NCBI RefSeq assembly: GCF_028368935.1
Contig: NZ_JAQNDK010000001.1
Span: 3,782,001-3,846,000 of the forward strand
DNA from: Sorangium aterium
GTDB taxonomy: Bacteria > Myxococcota_A > Polyangia > Polyangiales > Polyangiaceae
DNA: 64,000 nt
Reading direction: 5' to 3'
Below are positions 8,443-16,042 of this stretch, one piece after another. The notes under the pieces were generated by a model, which saw only the letters and a list, made by a program, of their open reading frames with translations, made no database searches and was not told the origin of the DNA. The position numbers and the translations under genes are program-made. Position 1 is the first letter of the stretch, and each line of letters begins with the position of its first letter.

Positions 8443-9345
8443 TCAGCACGCCGTCTGCTCCGGCTGCCCACCCAGCTGCTTCACCGCCCTCGATCCCGCC
8501 TCGATCCCGCGCCGCAGGCACTCCGCCTCGCGCGCGCCCAGGAGCTCCGCGGTGATGAACCCGGCCGCGAACGCATCGCCGGCCCCGGTCGTGTCCACCA
8601 CCTCGACCTGAGGCGCCGGCTCGTCGAGGCGCACGCCCTGCCGTCCGCCCACCGCCGCGCCCCGCGCGCCACGCTTGATGATCACCCGCTCGAAATAGGC
8701 GCCCAGCGCGATCATCTGCGCTGTGAGGTCACCCGCGCCCGAGAGCGCCTCTGCCTCGTCGGCATTGGCGAGCAGCGTCGACATCCCTCGTGTCCACTCA
8801 AGGAAGCTCCCGACCCCCACCTCCCGGAGGAAGCCCACGGACGCGGCGTCGAGGGCGATCGGGACGCCGCGGCGCCGCGCCTCTTCGGCGAGCCGCAGCG
8901 CTGCCCGCCGAGGCCCTTCGGCAAAGAGCGAATACCCCGAGAGGAGCACCAGCCGCGTCTCGCCAAGGAGCCCCACCGGCATGTCCGAAGGCTCGAGCGC
9001 GAGGTTCGCCCCACGGTCGGTGAGGAAGCTCCGCTCCCCGTCGGCGTCGACGAGGACGACCAGCACGCCCGACGGACTCTGCGGGTCGGCCACGAGGATC
9101 GGGTCGACATGGAAGCTCCTGAAATAGGCTTCGAGATGCGTCTTGTCCCTGGCTCCGACCCGGGCGACGAACGACACCTTCGCTCCCATCGAGCCGAGCC
9201 ACACCGCCTGGTTGGCCCCCGAGCCTCCGGGGCGGCTCTCGATCTTGGCGCGCCGGTCCGAGCCGCGCACCAGCGGCCCCTCGGGGCGGACGATCACGTC
9301 CGTCATCACGTCGCCGACCACGAGCACGCGGCCGGCCTCGCTCAT
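8443..9345 (-). CDS. psuK: PfkB-family sugar kinase, probable pseudouridine kinase
   Basis: The 300-aa product begins MSEAGRVLVVGDVMTDVIV, the typical PfkB N-terminus. It carries RPGGSGANQAVWLG (substrate-binding GG motif) and VVDTTGAGDAFAAGF (ATP/anion-hole motif with the catalytic Asp). Its start codon overlaps the stop of the preceding psuG gene in an ATGA, so the two are translationally coupled. PfkB kinases cover ribose, fructose, adenosine and pseudouridine; the direct coupling to PsuG makes pseudouridine the best guess: phosphorylation to pseudouridine 5'-phosphate, the substrate of PsuG. The specific activity is an inference from context. It converges on the GST gene with a gap of 7 bases. 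Confidence 0.85.
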   Translation of the reverse strand: MSEAGRVLVVGDVMTDVIVRPEGPLVRGSDRRAKIESRPGGSGANQAVWLGSMGAKVSFVARVGARDKTHLEAYFRSFHVDPILVADPQSPSGVLVVLVDADGERSFLTDRGANLALEPSDMPVGLLGETRLVLLSGYSLFAEGPRRAALRLAEEARRRGVPIALDAASVGFLREVGVGSFLEWTRGMSTLLANADEAEALSGAGDLTAQMIALGAYFERVIIKRGARGAAVGGRQGVRLDEPAPQVEVVDTTGAGDAFAAGFITAELLGAREAECLRRGIEAGSRAVKQLGGQPEQTAC

Positions 9346-10373
9346 GCCTTGGCCTTCGACTTTGATTTCGACTTCGCTTTCGACTTCGACTTGGCCCCGA
9401 GCTCGCTCATCGCCACCGCGATCTCCGCCGCCACCGCCGCGTTGTTCTCGACCAGCGCGATGTTCGCGATGAGGCTCTTGCCCTCGGTGAGCTCGAAGAT
9501 GCGCTTCAAGAGGAACGGCGTCAGGTCCTTCCGGCTCACCCCCTCTGCCTCGGCGCACCGGATCGCCTCCTCGATCCGCGCCTCGATCGCCCTGGCGTCC
9601 ATGGCATGGCTCTCGGGGATCGGGTTGGCCACCAGGACCCCGCCCATGCCGAGCTCGAACTGCAGCGCGATGACCCTGGCCGCTTCCTCGGCGCTCTCGA
9701 TCCTGTGGTCCACCTTCTGCCCGCTCTGCCGCGCCCAGAAGGCCGGGAAATCCTCGGTCTTGTAACCCAGGACCGGAACGCCCTGGGTCTCCAGCGTCTC
9801 CAGCGTCTTGGGAATGTCGAGGATCGACTTGGCCCCCGCGCAGACCACCGCCACCTGCGTCTGACTCAGCTCCTCGAGGTCGGCGGAGATGTCGAAGGTC
9901 GTCTCCGCCCCGCGATGCACGCCGCCGATGCCCCCGGTGGCGAATACCTGGATACCGGCCCAGGCCGCCGCCATCATCGTGGTCGCCACGGTCGTCCCGG
10001 CCATCCCGCCCAGGACCAGGAGCGCCGCCACGTCGCGCCGCGAGGCCTTGGCCGCCTTGCCGCCTCCCCTGGCCAGCCGCTCGAGATCTTCCCCCTTCAC
10101 GCCCACCTCGAGCTTGCCGTCCATGATGGCGATCGTCGCCGGCACGGCGCCGTTCCGGCGGATCACCGCCTCCACGCGCTGCACCATCTCGAGGTTCTGC
10201 GGATACGGCATGCCGTGCGTGATGATGGTCGACTCCAGCGCGACCACCGGCCGGCCGCCAGCGAGCGCCTTCCTGACCTCGGGAGAGATGGAGAGATGGT
10301 CCTTGACCGACACGCGGGGATCCTTCGGCTGCGAGGGTCTGGCGCCTATAGAGGCGCCGGGCGCGAGCGTCAA
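9342..10373 (-). CDS. psuG: Pseudouridine-5'-phosphate glycosidase
   Basis: The protein matches PsuG throughout: VVALESTIITHGMPYPQN near the N-terminus, AVPATIAIMDGKL, TTVATTMMAAAWAGIQVFATGGIGGVHRG in two parts, and GVLVANPIPESHAMD. PsuG splits pseudouridine 5'-phosphate into uracil and ribose 5-phosphate in a Mn-dependent reaction. The family is usually about 310 residues. The extra length here is a leader of roughly 20 residues (a GTG near 10313 is an alternative start) and a C-terminal tail of alternating Lys, Ser and Ala after residue 325. That tail is encoded by a hexamer-like repeat and looks disordered; it is unusual for the family. The gene is coupled to psuK by an ATGA overlap. Confidence 0.93.
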   Translation of the reverse strand: MTLAPGASIGARPSQPKDPRVSVKDHLSISPEVRKALAGGRPVVALESTIITHGMPYPQNLEMVQRVEAVIRRNGAVPATIAIMDGKLEVGVKGEDLERLARGGGKAAKASRRDVAALLVLGGMAGTTVATTMMAAAWAGIQVFATGGIGGVHRGAETTFDISADLEELSQTQVAVVCAGAKSILDIPKTLETLETQGVPVLGYKTEDFPAFWARQSGQKVDHRIESAEEAARVIALQFELGMGGVLVANPIPESHAMDARAIEARIEEAIRCAEAEGVSRKDLTPFLLKRIFELTEGKSLIANIALVENNAAVAAEIAVAMSELGAKSKSKAKSKSKSKAKA

Positions 10374-10412
10374 ATTCTGCCCTGTTCAGGAGGTTTCAAT
10401 CGATTTGTCGCC

Positions 10413-11219
10413 CTACGACCCGGTGGACTGGTACCGCCGCTCCCCGAAGCGCCAGATGCGCAGCGACACGAGCAGGAATGCTACCCCCACGAGCGGCGAC
10501 GCCCAGCGCGCGGCCTCGGGCAGCGCGGGGACCGTGGGGCGATCGAGCAGCGCCCCCGCAGGGATATAGCTCACGAACGCGAGCGGCACGACGAACGTGA
10601 AGAAGCGCCGGAACCAGTCGCGGTACAGGGTCAGCGGGTACTGCGCCGCCTCCGTGCCGCCATAGGTCAACGCGTTCATGATCTCCAGCGACTCGATCGT
10701 CCAGAAGCACAGGGTGGCCTGGAGCACGAGGAGCCCGTAAAAGACGCAGGCGCCGCCCACGATCGCGCCGGCGAGCAGCGCCAGCCTGGCAGCTGTCCAC
10801 CCCACGCTCAGCGCGCTCCCGGCCCACAGGAGCATCACGAGGCCTACGGCGAGCCGCCCCGCGCGCAGGAACTGGAACTCCCCTGTGGCGACCTGGAACG
10901 CCGTGGAGCGCGGGCGCAGCAGGAGCCTGTCGAAATCGCCCGACCTCACCATCGCGGAGAAGGTGTCGAACCCGCGGCCGAACGACTCGGCGAGCGCGAA
11001 CGAGACGTTGACGAGGCCGAACAGAAGCGCCACCTCCGCGAAGCGCCACCCCCGGACCGCCCCGAACCGGTCGAACAGCGCCCACGCCCCGAGAAGCTCG
11101 ATGCCCACCGTGATGAACTGCCCGACAGACCACATCACGAACGACGCGCGATACTGCATCTGCGCCCGCAGCGACGCGGCGGCGAGCCGCAGGTAAAGCC
11201 TCGTTGCGTCGAGCGACAT
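10413..11219 (-). CDS. ABC-2-type transporter permease (second subunit)
   Basis: This 268-aa integral membrane protein has about six hydrophobic helices, including FVMWSVGQFITVGIELLGAW and LAVGLVMLLWAGSALSVGW. The pattern (an N-terminal RLYLRLAAASLRAQMQYR amphipathic start, SGDFDRLLLRPR in a cytoplasmic loop) fits the uncharacterised permeases that occur as a pair with a second permease and an ATPase (the COG3694/COG4587/COG4586-type trio). It is the last gene of the three-gene unit 10413-13070, 19 bp after the preceding permease. The substrate is unknown; exporters of this type have been linked to drug or small-molecule efflux, so that is only a general expectation. Confidence 0.85.
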   Translation of the reverse strand: MSLDATRLYLRLAAASLRAQMQYRASFVMWSVGQFITVGIELLGAWALFDRFGAVRGWRFAEVALLFGLVNVSFALAESFGRGFDTFSAMVRSGDFDRLLLRPRSTAFQVATGEFQFLRAGRLAVGLVMLLWAGSALSVGWTAARLALLAGAIVGGACVFYGLLVLQATLCFWTIESLEIMNALTYGGTEAAQYPLTLYRDWFRRFFTFVVPLAFVSYIPAGALLDRPTVPALPEAARWASPLVGVAFLLVSLRIWRFGERRYQSTGS

Positions 11220-11238
11220 CTCGCCTGCTCCTCCTCCG

Positions 11239-12075
11239 TCAACCGCCCTGCACCACGAGCCGGCGCAGGCCGCGCGCGACCATCGCCCTGCCGAGCGCCA
11301 CGAACGCGGCGGTCCACAGCGCCTGATGCAGCAGCACGCCGGGGAGCGCGCCCGCGGGCAGGTGCCCGAGGTAGAGCCGGAACGGCGCGTCGACCATGCC
11401 GCGGAACGGCAGCGCGTCGAGCCACGGCAGCATCCACGGCGGAAACAGCGGCAGCGGCACGATCATGCCGGAGGCGACGAGCACGAGCGACGGCACGATC
11501 CGCGCAATCCCGTCGCCGGACGTCGTCCACAGCATCGTCGACGTCACCGCCGTCGCGAACGCGCCCACGAGCGCCGCCGCGCCGACCATCGCCGCCGCCC
11601 ACGCGCCCGCGGCGGCCAGCGACGGCGGCAGCGCCATGCCGAGGAGCGGCACCGCGACCGCGAACATCGGGACCGCGCGCAGCAGCGTCGGCGCGACGCG
11701 CGCGGCGAGCGCGCGGGCGAGCCAGAGCGCGTGCAGATCGAGCGGGCGCGCCAGCTCGTAGCCCACCGCGCCGGTGCGGATCAGCTCGCGCACCTCGGGA
11801 TCGGGGTTCGTGGAGAACGGCAGCAGCTGGAAGAACGCCTGTCCGAGCCACGTGTACGTGATGGCCTGCCCGAGCGCCATCGGCGGCGGCGCGCCCGACA
11901 TGGCGTTCCCGTAGAACGCCTCGAGCACCATGACCTTGATGAACCCCCAGAACAGCTGCGTGCCGAACCCGGCCGCGGCCGCGGCGCGGTACTGCAGGAG
12001 CGCGCGGCAGCGCGCCCGAAACACGGCGGCACAGGCGGCAAGATTGCCCGCAAAGCCGGCGAACGGCGCGCTCAC
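11239..12075 (-). CDS. ABC-2-type transporter permease (first subunit)
   Basis: The start is a GTG at 12075 overlapping the stop of the ATPase gene (GTGA), which implies coupled translation and supports this start. The 278-aa protein is strongly hydrophobic, with about six membrane helices. Near residue 100 it has the cytoplasmic-loop motif RELIRTGAVGYELARPLDL, mirroring the equivalent loop of the partner permease. The two permeases are only distantly alike and probably form a heterodimeric channel driven by the ATPase encoded just upstream. No periplasmic binding protein gene is nearby, which favours export. Confidence 0.85.
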   Translation of the reverse strand: MSAPFAGFAGNLAACAAVFRARCRALLQYRAAAAAGFGTQLFWGFIKVMVLEAFYGNAMSGAPPPMALGQAITYTWLGQAFFQLLPFSTNPDPEVRELIRTGAVGYELARPLDLHALWLARALAARVAPTLLRAVPMFAVAVPLLGMALPPSLAAAGAWAAAMVGAAALVGAFATAVTSTMLWTTSGDGIARIVPSLVLVASGMIVPLPLFPPWMLPWLDALPFRGMVDAPFRLYLGHLPAGALPGVLLHQALWTAAFVALGRAMVARGLRRLVVQGG

Positions 12076-13070
12076 GGCGGCGCCCCCGCCTCGCCGCCCT
12101 CGCCGTAGAGCCGCGCCACGATCTCGTCGATGGGCGGGTTCTGCACCAGGAGGTCGCGCACCGGATAGCGGGCCGTGACGCGCCCGACCAGCTCCGCCGT
12201 CGAGATCGCGGCGGGGTCGAAGCGCAGCGTCACGCGGGCGCCCTCGCGGCGGATCACCTCGGCGCGCGGCTCGGCGATCTCCGCCGCGGGGTCCGCCAGG
12301 TCCACGATGAGCCAGCGCTCCGCGGTGACCTGCGCGCGCAGCGCCTCGAGCGAGCCGTCCGAGAGCACCCGCCCCCCGGCGATGAGGATGACCCGCGAGC
12401 AGAGGGCCTCGATGTCATCCATGTCGTGCGTCGTCAGGATCACCGTGACGCCGCGCTCGCGGTTGAGCCGCTGCACGAAGCGGCGCACAGCGAGCTTCGA
12501 GACGGCGTCGAGGCCTATCGTCGGCTCGTCGAGGAAGAGCAGGTCGGGCGCGTGGAGCAGCGCGGCCGCGAGATCGCACCGCATGCGCTGGCCGAGGCTG
12601 AGCTGCCGCACCGGCGTGTCGAGCAGCGGCCCGAGGTCGAGCATCGCGACGAGCTCGTCGCGCGCGCGGGCGTGCTCGGCCGCGCCCACGCGGTAGATGT
12701 CCCGGAGGAGCTCGAACGAGTCGATCACCGGCAGATCCCACAGGAGCTGGGTGCGCTGGCCGAACACGACGCCGAGCCGCCGCACGTGCTCGATGCGCTC
12801 GCGCCACGGGACGCGGCCGGCCACCTCGCATCGCCCCGAGTCCGGCACGAGGATGCCCGCCAGGATCTTGACCGTCGTCGACTTGCCGGCGCCGTTCGGC
12901 CCGATGTACCCGACGAGCTCGCCCCGCTCGAGCGAGAACGAGACGCCCGCGAGCGCGTCGACGGCGCGGTAGCGCGGGCGCACGAGCCCGGCGAGCGCTC
13001 CCAGGGCGCCCGGCCGGCGCTCGACCACCCGGTACGCCTTGCGCAAATCCTCGACGACGATCAGCGGCAT
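12072..13070 (-). CDS. ABC transporter ATP-binding protein
   Basis: The domain has Walker A GPNGAGKST, Q-loop GVVFGQRTQ, signature LSLGQRMRCD, Walker B LLFLDEPT and the switch His in TTHDMDD, all intact. A C-terminal extension of about 80 residues after the nucleotide-binding domain (ERWLIVDLADPAAE, then VRDLLVQNPPIDEIVARLY) is typical of the ATPases of this export trio. I placed the start at the ATG at 13070 (MPLIVVEDLRKAY), where the domain begins; an in-frame ATG at 13106 would add 12 unlikely residues. No strong ribosome-binding site is visible for either. It is the first gene of the transporter operon and is divergent from the APH-like gene at 13346 with 275 bp between. Confidence 0.92.
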   Translation of the reverse strand: MPLIVVEDLRKAYRVVERRPGALGALAGLVRPRYRAVDALAGVSFSLERGELVGYIGPNGAGKSTTVKILAGILVPDSGRCEVAGRVPWRERIEHVRRLGVVFGQRTQLLWDLPVIDSFELLRDIYRVGAAEHARARDELVAMLDLGPLLDTPVRQLSLGQRMRCDLAAALLHAPDLLFLDEPTIGLDAVSKLAVRRFVQRLNRERGVTVILTTHDMDDIEALCSRVILIAGGRVLSDGSLEALRAQVTAERWLIVDLADPAAEIAEPRAEVIRREGARVTLRFDPAAISTAELVGRVTARYPVRDLLVQNPPIDEIVARLYGEGGEAGAPP

Positions 13071-13345
13071 GACGGCGGCCAGGGTCTCACGGGCGGCCGG
13101 GAGCATACTGGACCTGGGCCGAGCGGCCAGCGCCGCGAGCCCCGCGCCGCCTTCGCCGTGCGCAGCCGGCCTTCAATCCCGGATACAGACGATGTTTCCC
13201 GCGGAGGACTATCCGACGGCTCGGGCCGCGCCACTTGATCTCCCTGTTCGCGCAGGGCCCGCGGCCCAAGCTCACCACGAGCGCGCGCGGTCCGATTCCG
13301 CGATGGCCGCGCCGGCGTGCGCGGGTTACGGTAGCCGCCGCCTCG

Positions 13346-14329
13346 ATGCCGCCCGATCACAGCGCGCCCCCTGGCGATCGATCCCTGTTCCCGTCGTTCG
13401 ACGGCCCCGCCGGCTTCGACCGGATCCGCGCCGACCTCCCGGCCTTTCTCCCGGCGATCCGCGTCGTGTGCGAGCGCCACGGGCTCTCGTCGGGCGGGCT
13501 CTCCGCCTTCGCGCACGGGACCAACGTGGTCGTCTCGAACGACGCAGGCCAGATCATCAAGCTGTTCCCTCCCTTCCTCCGGCACCAGTTCGAGGCCGAG
13601 CGCCTCTCGCTGGGGCGCTTCCACGGGACCGTCCCCGTGGCCACGCCGGAGCTCCTCTGGCAAGGGGAGCTCGAAGGCTGGCCCTATCTCGTGATATCGC
13701 GCCTCCCGGGGCGCACGCTCGAAGAGGCCTGGCCCGCGATGAGCGGCGCGGAGCGCGCCGAGGCGCTCGCCCGCATCGGCGAGATCATGAGGGCCGCCCA
13801 CGCGCTGCCCACCGCCGGACTGGAGAGCATCGATCTCGGCTGGGATGCGTTCCTGGAGCGCCAGATCGCCGGATGCGAGAGCCGGCACCGGCGGATGGGC
13901 TTGCCCGAGCGTCTCGCCTCGCAGATCCCGGCTTACCTCGAGTCTGCCCGCGCCCTCCTGCCGACCTCCGTGGTCCCGGTCCTGCTGACCGGCGAATACA
14001 CCCCGCAGAACCTCCTCGTGACCCGAGCGGACGGGAGGTGGCGCGTCACCGGCATGATCGACTTCGCGGACGCGTGCCTCGGAGCACCCGAGTACGATCT
14101 CCTGGGCCCGTGCCTCTTCCTGGCAGCCGGCAGCGCGGACCTCCAGCGCGCCATCCTCGGCGCCTACGGATACCCGCCTGCCGACCTGGGCTCAGCGCTG
14201 CGCCGCAAGCTGATGGCCCTCGCGCTGCTGCACAGGTACAGCCACCTCAGGTTCCAGCTCAGGCTCGAAGGATGGGAGTCCCAGGTCTCCTCGCTCTCCG
14301 AGCTGGAACAGACGATCTGGCCGCTCTGA
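13346..14329 (+). CDS. APH/choline-kinase-fold phosphotransferase with altered catalytic loop
   Basis: The 327-aa protein has the aminoglycoside-phosphotransferase fold: a nucleotide-binding lobe (GTNVVVSNDAGQIIKLFPPF, with the lysine of IIKL), a strand-linker WPYLVISRLPGRTLEE, and a C-lobe ending in GMIDFADACLGAPEYDL, which matches the metal-binding IDF/W-D block. The catalytic loop, normally HGDLHxxN, reads TGEYTPQN here: His is Thr and the catalytic Asp is Glu. This may define a subfamily or indicate weak activity. The start at 13346 was chosen because the upstream extension is Arg-rich. The substrate is unknown, and drug resistance should not be assumed. Confidence 0.82.
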   Translation: MPPDHSAPPGDRSLFPSFDGPAGFDRIRADLPAFLPAIRVVCERHGLSSGGLSAFAHGTNVVVSNDAGQIIKLFPPFLRHQFEAERLSLGRFHGTVPVATPELLWQGELEGWPYLVISRLPGRTLEEAWPAMSGAERAEALARIGEIMRAAHALPTAGLESIDLGWDAFLERQIAGCESRHRRMGLPERLASQIPAYLESARALLPTSVVPVLLTGEYTPQNLLVTRADGRWRVTGMIDFADACLGAPEYDLLGPCLFLAAGSADLQRAILGAYGYPPADLGSALRRKLMALALLHRYSHLRFQLRLEGWESQVSSLSELEQTIWPL

Positions 14330-14351
14330 AGCAGGATCCGCCTGTCGCTGC

Positions 14352-14373
14352 CCGCGAGCTCGGCGGCTCGCGG
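14352..14373. terminator. Hairpin between convergent genes
   Basis: CCGCGAGC (14352-14359) pairs perfectly with GCTCGCGG (14366-14373) around a six-base loop. It sits in the 63-bp gap between the convergent stops at 14329 and 14393, so a shared bidirectional end of transcription is the simplest reading. No T-run is present. Confidence 0.4.
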
Positions 14374-14392
14374 TCGGCGCGCCCCGCCGCGA

Positions 14393-15031
14393 TCACCTGG
14401 CCGCGAGCAGTGCCGTGACGTCCTCGCAGGTGTGCTCCTCGACGGCCCGGCAGTTCGTCACGTCACCCCACGGCAGGAACGCACACTCCTCGGTGTCGGC
14501 TTCGCACGCTGCTTCGAGGTCCGGAGAGACAACGAGATCGCAGATCTGATGTTGCGACAGCTCCCACACCGGCGTCGGCCCGCACTCCATCCCTTCGCGC
14601 CCGCAGTGCCTCTCGCGGGTCTGCACCAGCGCGGTGCCGTCGCCCAGCACGAAGATCAGCGATTCGGTCTCGTCGACGTACGGGCCAGGCGTGAGCAGCG
14701 AGCCGAGGACGCCCGTGCCGCCTCCGAGCACCAGCCTGGCCGCGCAGGGGAGCGTCTCTGGCGGGACCGCAGAGATGTGCACGACGACCCGCTCGCAGCT
14801 CAACTCGAAGCCGCAAGCGAAGAGATCCAGGGCCGGATCGGTCGCCTCGGCGCCGCCGCCCGACGTGGTGTCGGACGACTCCGGTCCGGGATCCGTGTCA
14901 TCGCCCCTGTCCGGCTCCGCCTCGGTCTCGGCGCCGTCCGAGCCCTCGACGACGCGCGCGCAAGCGATGACGAAAGGAAGCTGCGCCGCTGCCAGCAGGA
15001 GCGCTCCCTGGATGATGCGATGTGCCTTCAT
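14393..15031 (-). CDS. Cys-rich exported protein, probable lipoprotein, unknown function
   Basis: The start at 15031 has AAAGGG 7 bases upstream. The N-terminus MKAHRIIQGALLLAAAQLPF followed by VIACARVV is a signal peptide with a Cys at residue 24; VIAC is a poor but possible lipobox. An acidic, Asp/Glu/Ser/Gly-rich linker (residues 29-60) follows. The C-terminal roughly 150 residues contain nine or more Cys (for example FACGFELSCERVVVH, RHCGREGMECGPTPVW, ECAFLPWGDVTNC, HTCEDV), suggesting a disulfide-bonded extracellular domain. I do not recognise the family. It probably resides on the outside of the cell. The long upstream gap (to 16042) holds its promoter. Confidence 0.72.
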   Translation of the reverse strand: MKAHRIIQGALLLAAAQLPFVIACARVVEGSDGAETEAEPDRGDDTDPGPESSDTTSGGGAEATDPALDLFACGFELSCERVVVHISAVPPETLPCAARLVLGGGTGVLGSLLTPGPYVDETESLIFVLGDGTALVQTRERHCGREGMECGPTPVWELSQHQICDLVVSPDLEAACEADTEECAFLPWGDVTNCRAVEEHTCEDVTALLAAR

Positions 15032-15231
15032 GGTATTGCCCTTTCGACGAGTCTGAGGCGACTGTGCCAGGCATGGCACAAGCAAGCGGCGCGCCACACC
15101 GTCCTGGCATCGCGGCGGCGCCGTGGCGCTCCGCGGCTCCAGCAACCATCCGCAGGCCCACAGCGCCGGGGCGTCGACGTCGCAACCCGAAGCGCCGCGA
15201 CATGGACGCGCCGCCTTCAGCTCTTGCCGAC

Positions 15232-15265
15232 GACCCATGATGACACAAAATGGCCATCATGGGTC
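15232..15265. promoter_or_regulatory. 11-bp perfect inverted repeat in the 15032-16042 gap
   Basis: GACCCATGATG (15232-15242) and CATCATGGGTC (15255-15265) flank a 12-base spacer. The site lies about 200 bp upstream of the Cys-rich gene start (15031). It could be an operator for a dimeric regulator or a transcript hairpin. Confidence 0.45.
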
Positions 15266-15839
15266 ACTACTACGGCACACCATGACGCAACCCACGTGCC
15301 TCGAATGTCCGTTGGAGCGCCCGAACGCCCCCTCTTGCAATGGCGCTGTTCTCGAAGCAGTATCGCGGCGGAACGAGCCAGGCTGGCTATACCCCTCTCT
15401 TGGTCTATTTGTAACGAGCATTACTTATCCTTGTTCACTTCGAGGCAGCGTGGCTGATGCGGCAACTTGGCGTCTTGAATGTCGTTGCGGCGTCGCTCTC
15501 GACGGTTGCAGAGGCTCAGGGAAACATCGTTTACCAGAACAACGCCTTCTTCCCCATCGACGAGCGGAACTTCATAACCACTGTCACTCATCACCGCTGC
15601 GGTAAGCCAGGGGACGCGCGCGCCATGCAACAGCCACCTCGATGCATGACGGCATCCCCCCGCGCGCCGCGACGACGAAAACGGATGCCGACCCGAAAAA
15701 TCGAGCCGATTGCATGATCAGATCAGCGCGCTGCGGGAATTCTCGCGGGCCACACCAGCGAGGTGCAACCTGGGTGACACCCAGCCAACTTGTGCAGAGA
15801 AGGCGTACGCCGCCTCCGAGCTTCATCTGTCGCGCCGTG
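15266..15839. other. Gene-free stretch upstream of the GH115 gene
   Basis: No open frame here has a ribosome-binding site, a family-like sequence or high-GC third-position bias. A short AT-rich patch at about 15395-15440 (TATTTGTAACGAGCATTACT) could hold a promoter. I see no RNA gene or mobile element. Confidence 0.5.
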
Positions 15840-15900
15840 GTGATCACCGGGATCGCCGCGGCGTGATCGCTCGGAGCAGCGCCTCGTGATCACCGGGATC
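15840..15900. promoter_or_regulatory. 15-bp direct repeat pair upstream of the GH115 gene
   Basis: GTGATCACCGGGATC occurs at 15840-15854 and again at 15886-15900, a spacing of 46 bp. It lies about 150-200 bp upstream of the GH115 start at 16043. Each copy contains the half-palindrome TGATCA. Two identical sites upstream of an inducible-type enzyme gene suggest cooperative binding by a regulator. Confidence 0.45.
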
Positions 15901-16042
15901 ACGGTCGCGATCGCGCGGATCGCCGCAGGGATTTGGACGATTGCATAGGAGCGCCCGGCCTCAGCGCCGGAGGTCACGGCCCGTGTCCAGCGCGGGCGCG
16001 TCGACGACGCCGGTCAGCCGCATCAACGAGGGAAACACCGTT

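Noticed and set aside
8443-10373. Reading the PfkB gene as ribokinase or adenosine kinase
   Set aside because: Direct ATGA coupling to psuG favours pseudouridine kinase, though activity is not proven.
9606-11861. Plus-strand open frame of 751 codons across psuG and the permeases
   Set aside because: Antisense to three well-supported genes; composition is Arg/Pro/Ala-rich without family motifs.
13346-14329. Calling the APH-fold protein an antibiotic-resistance gene
   Set aside because: The catalytic loop lacks HGD, and family membership alone does not support resistance.
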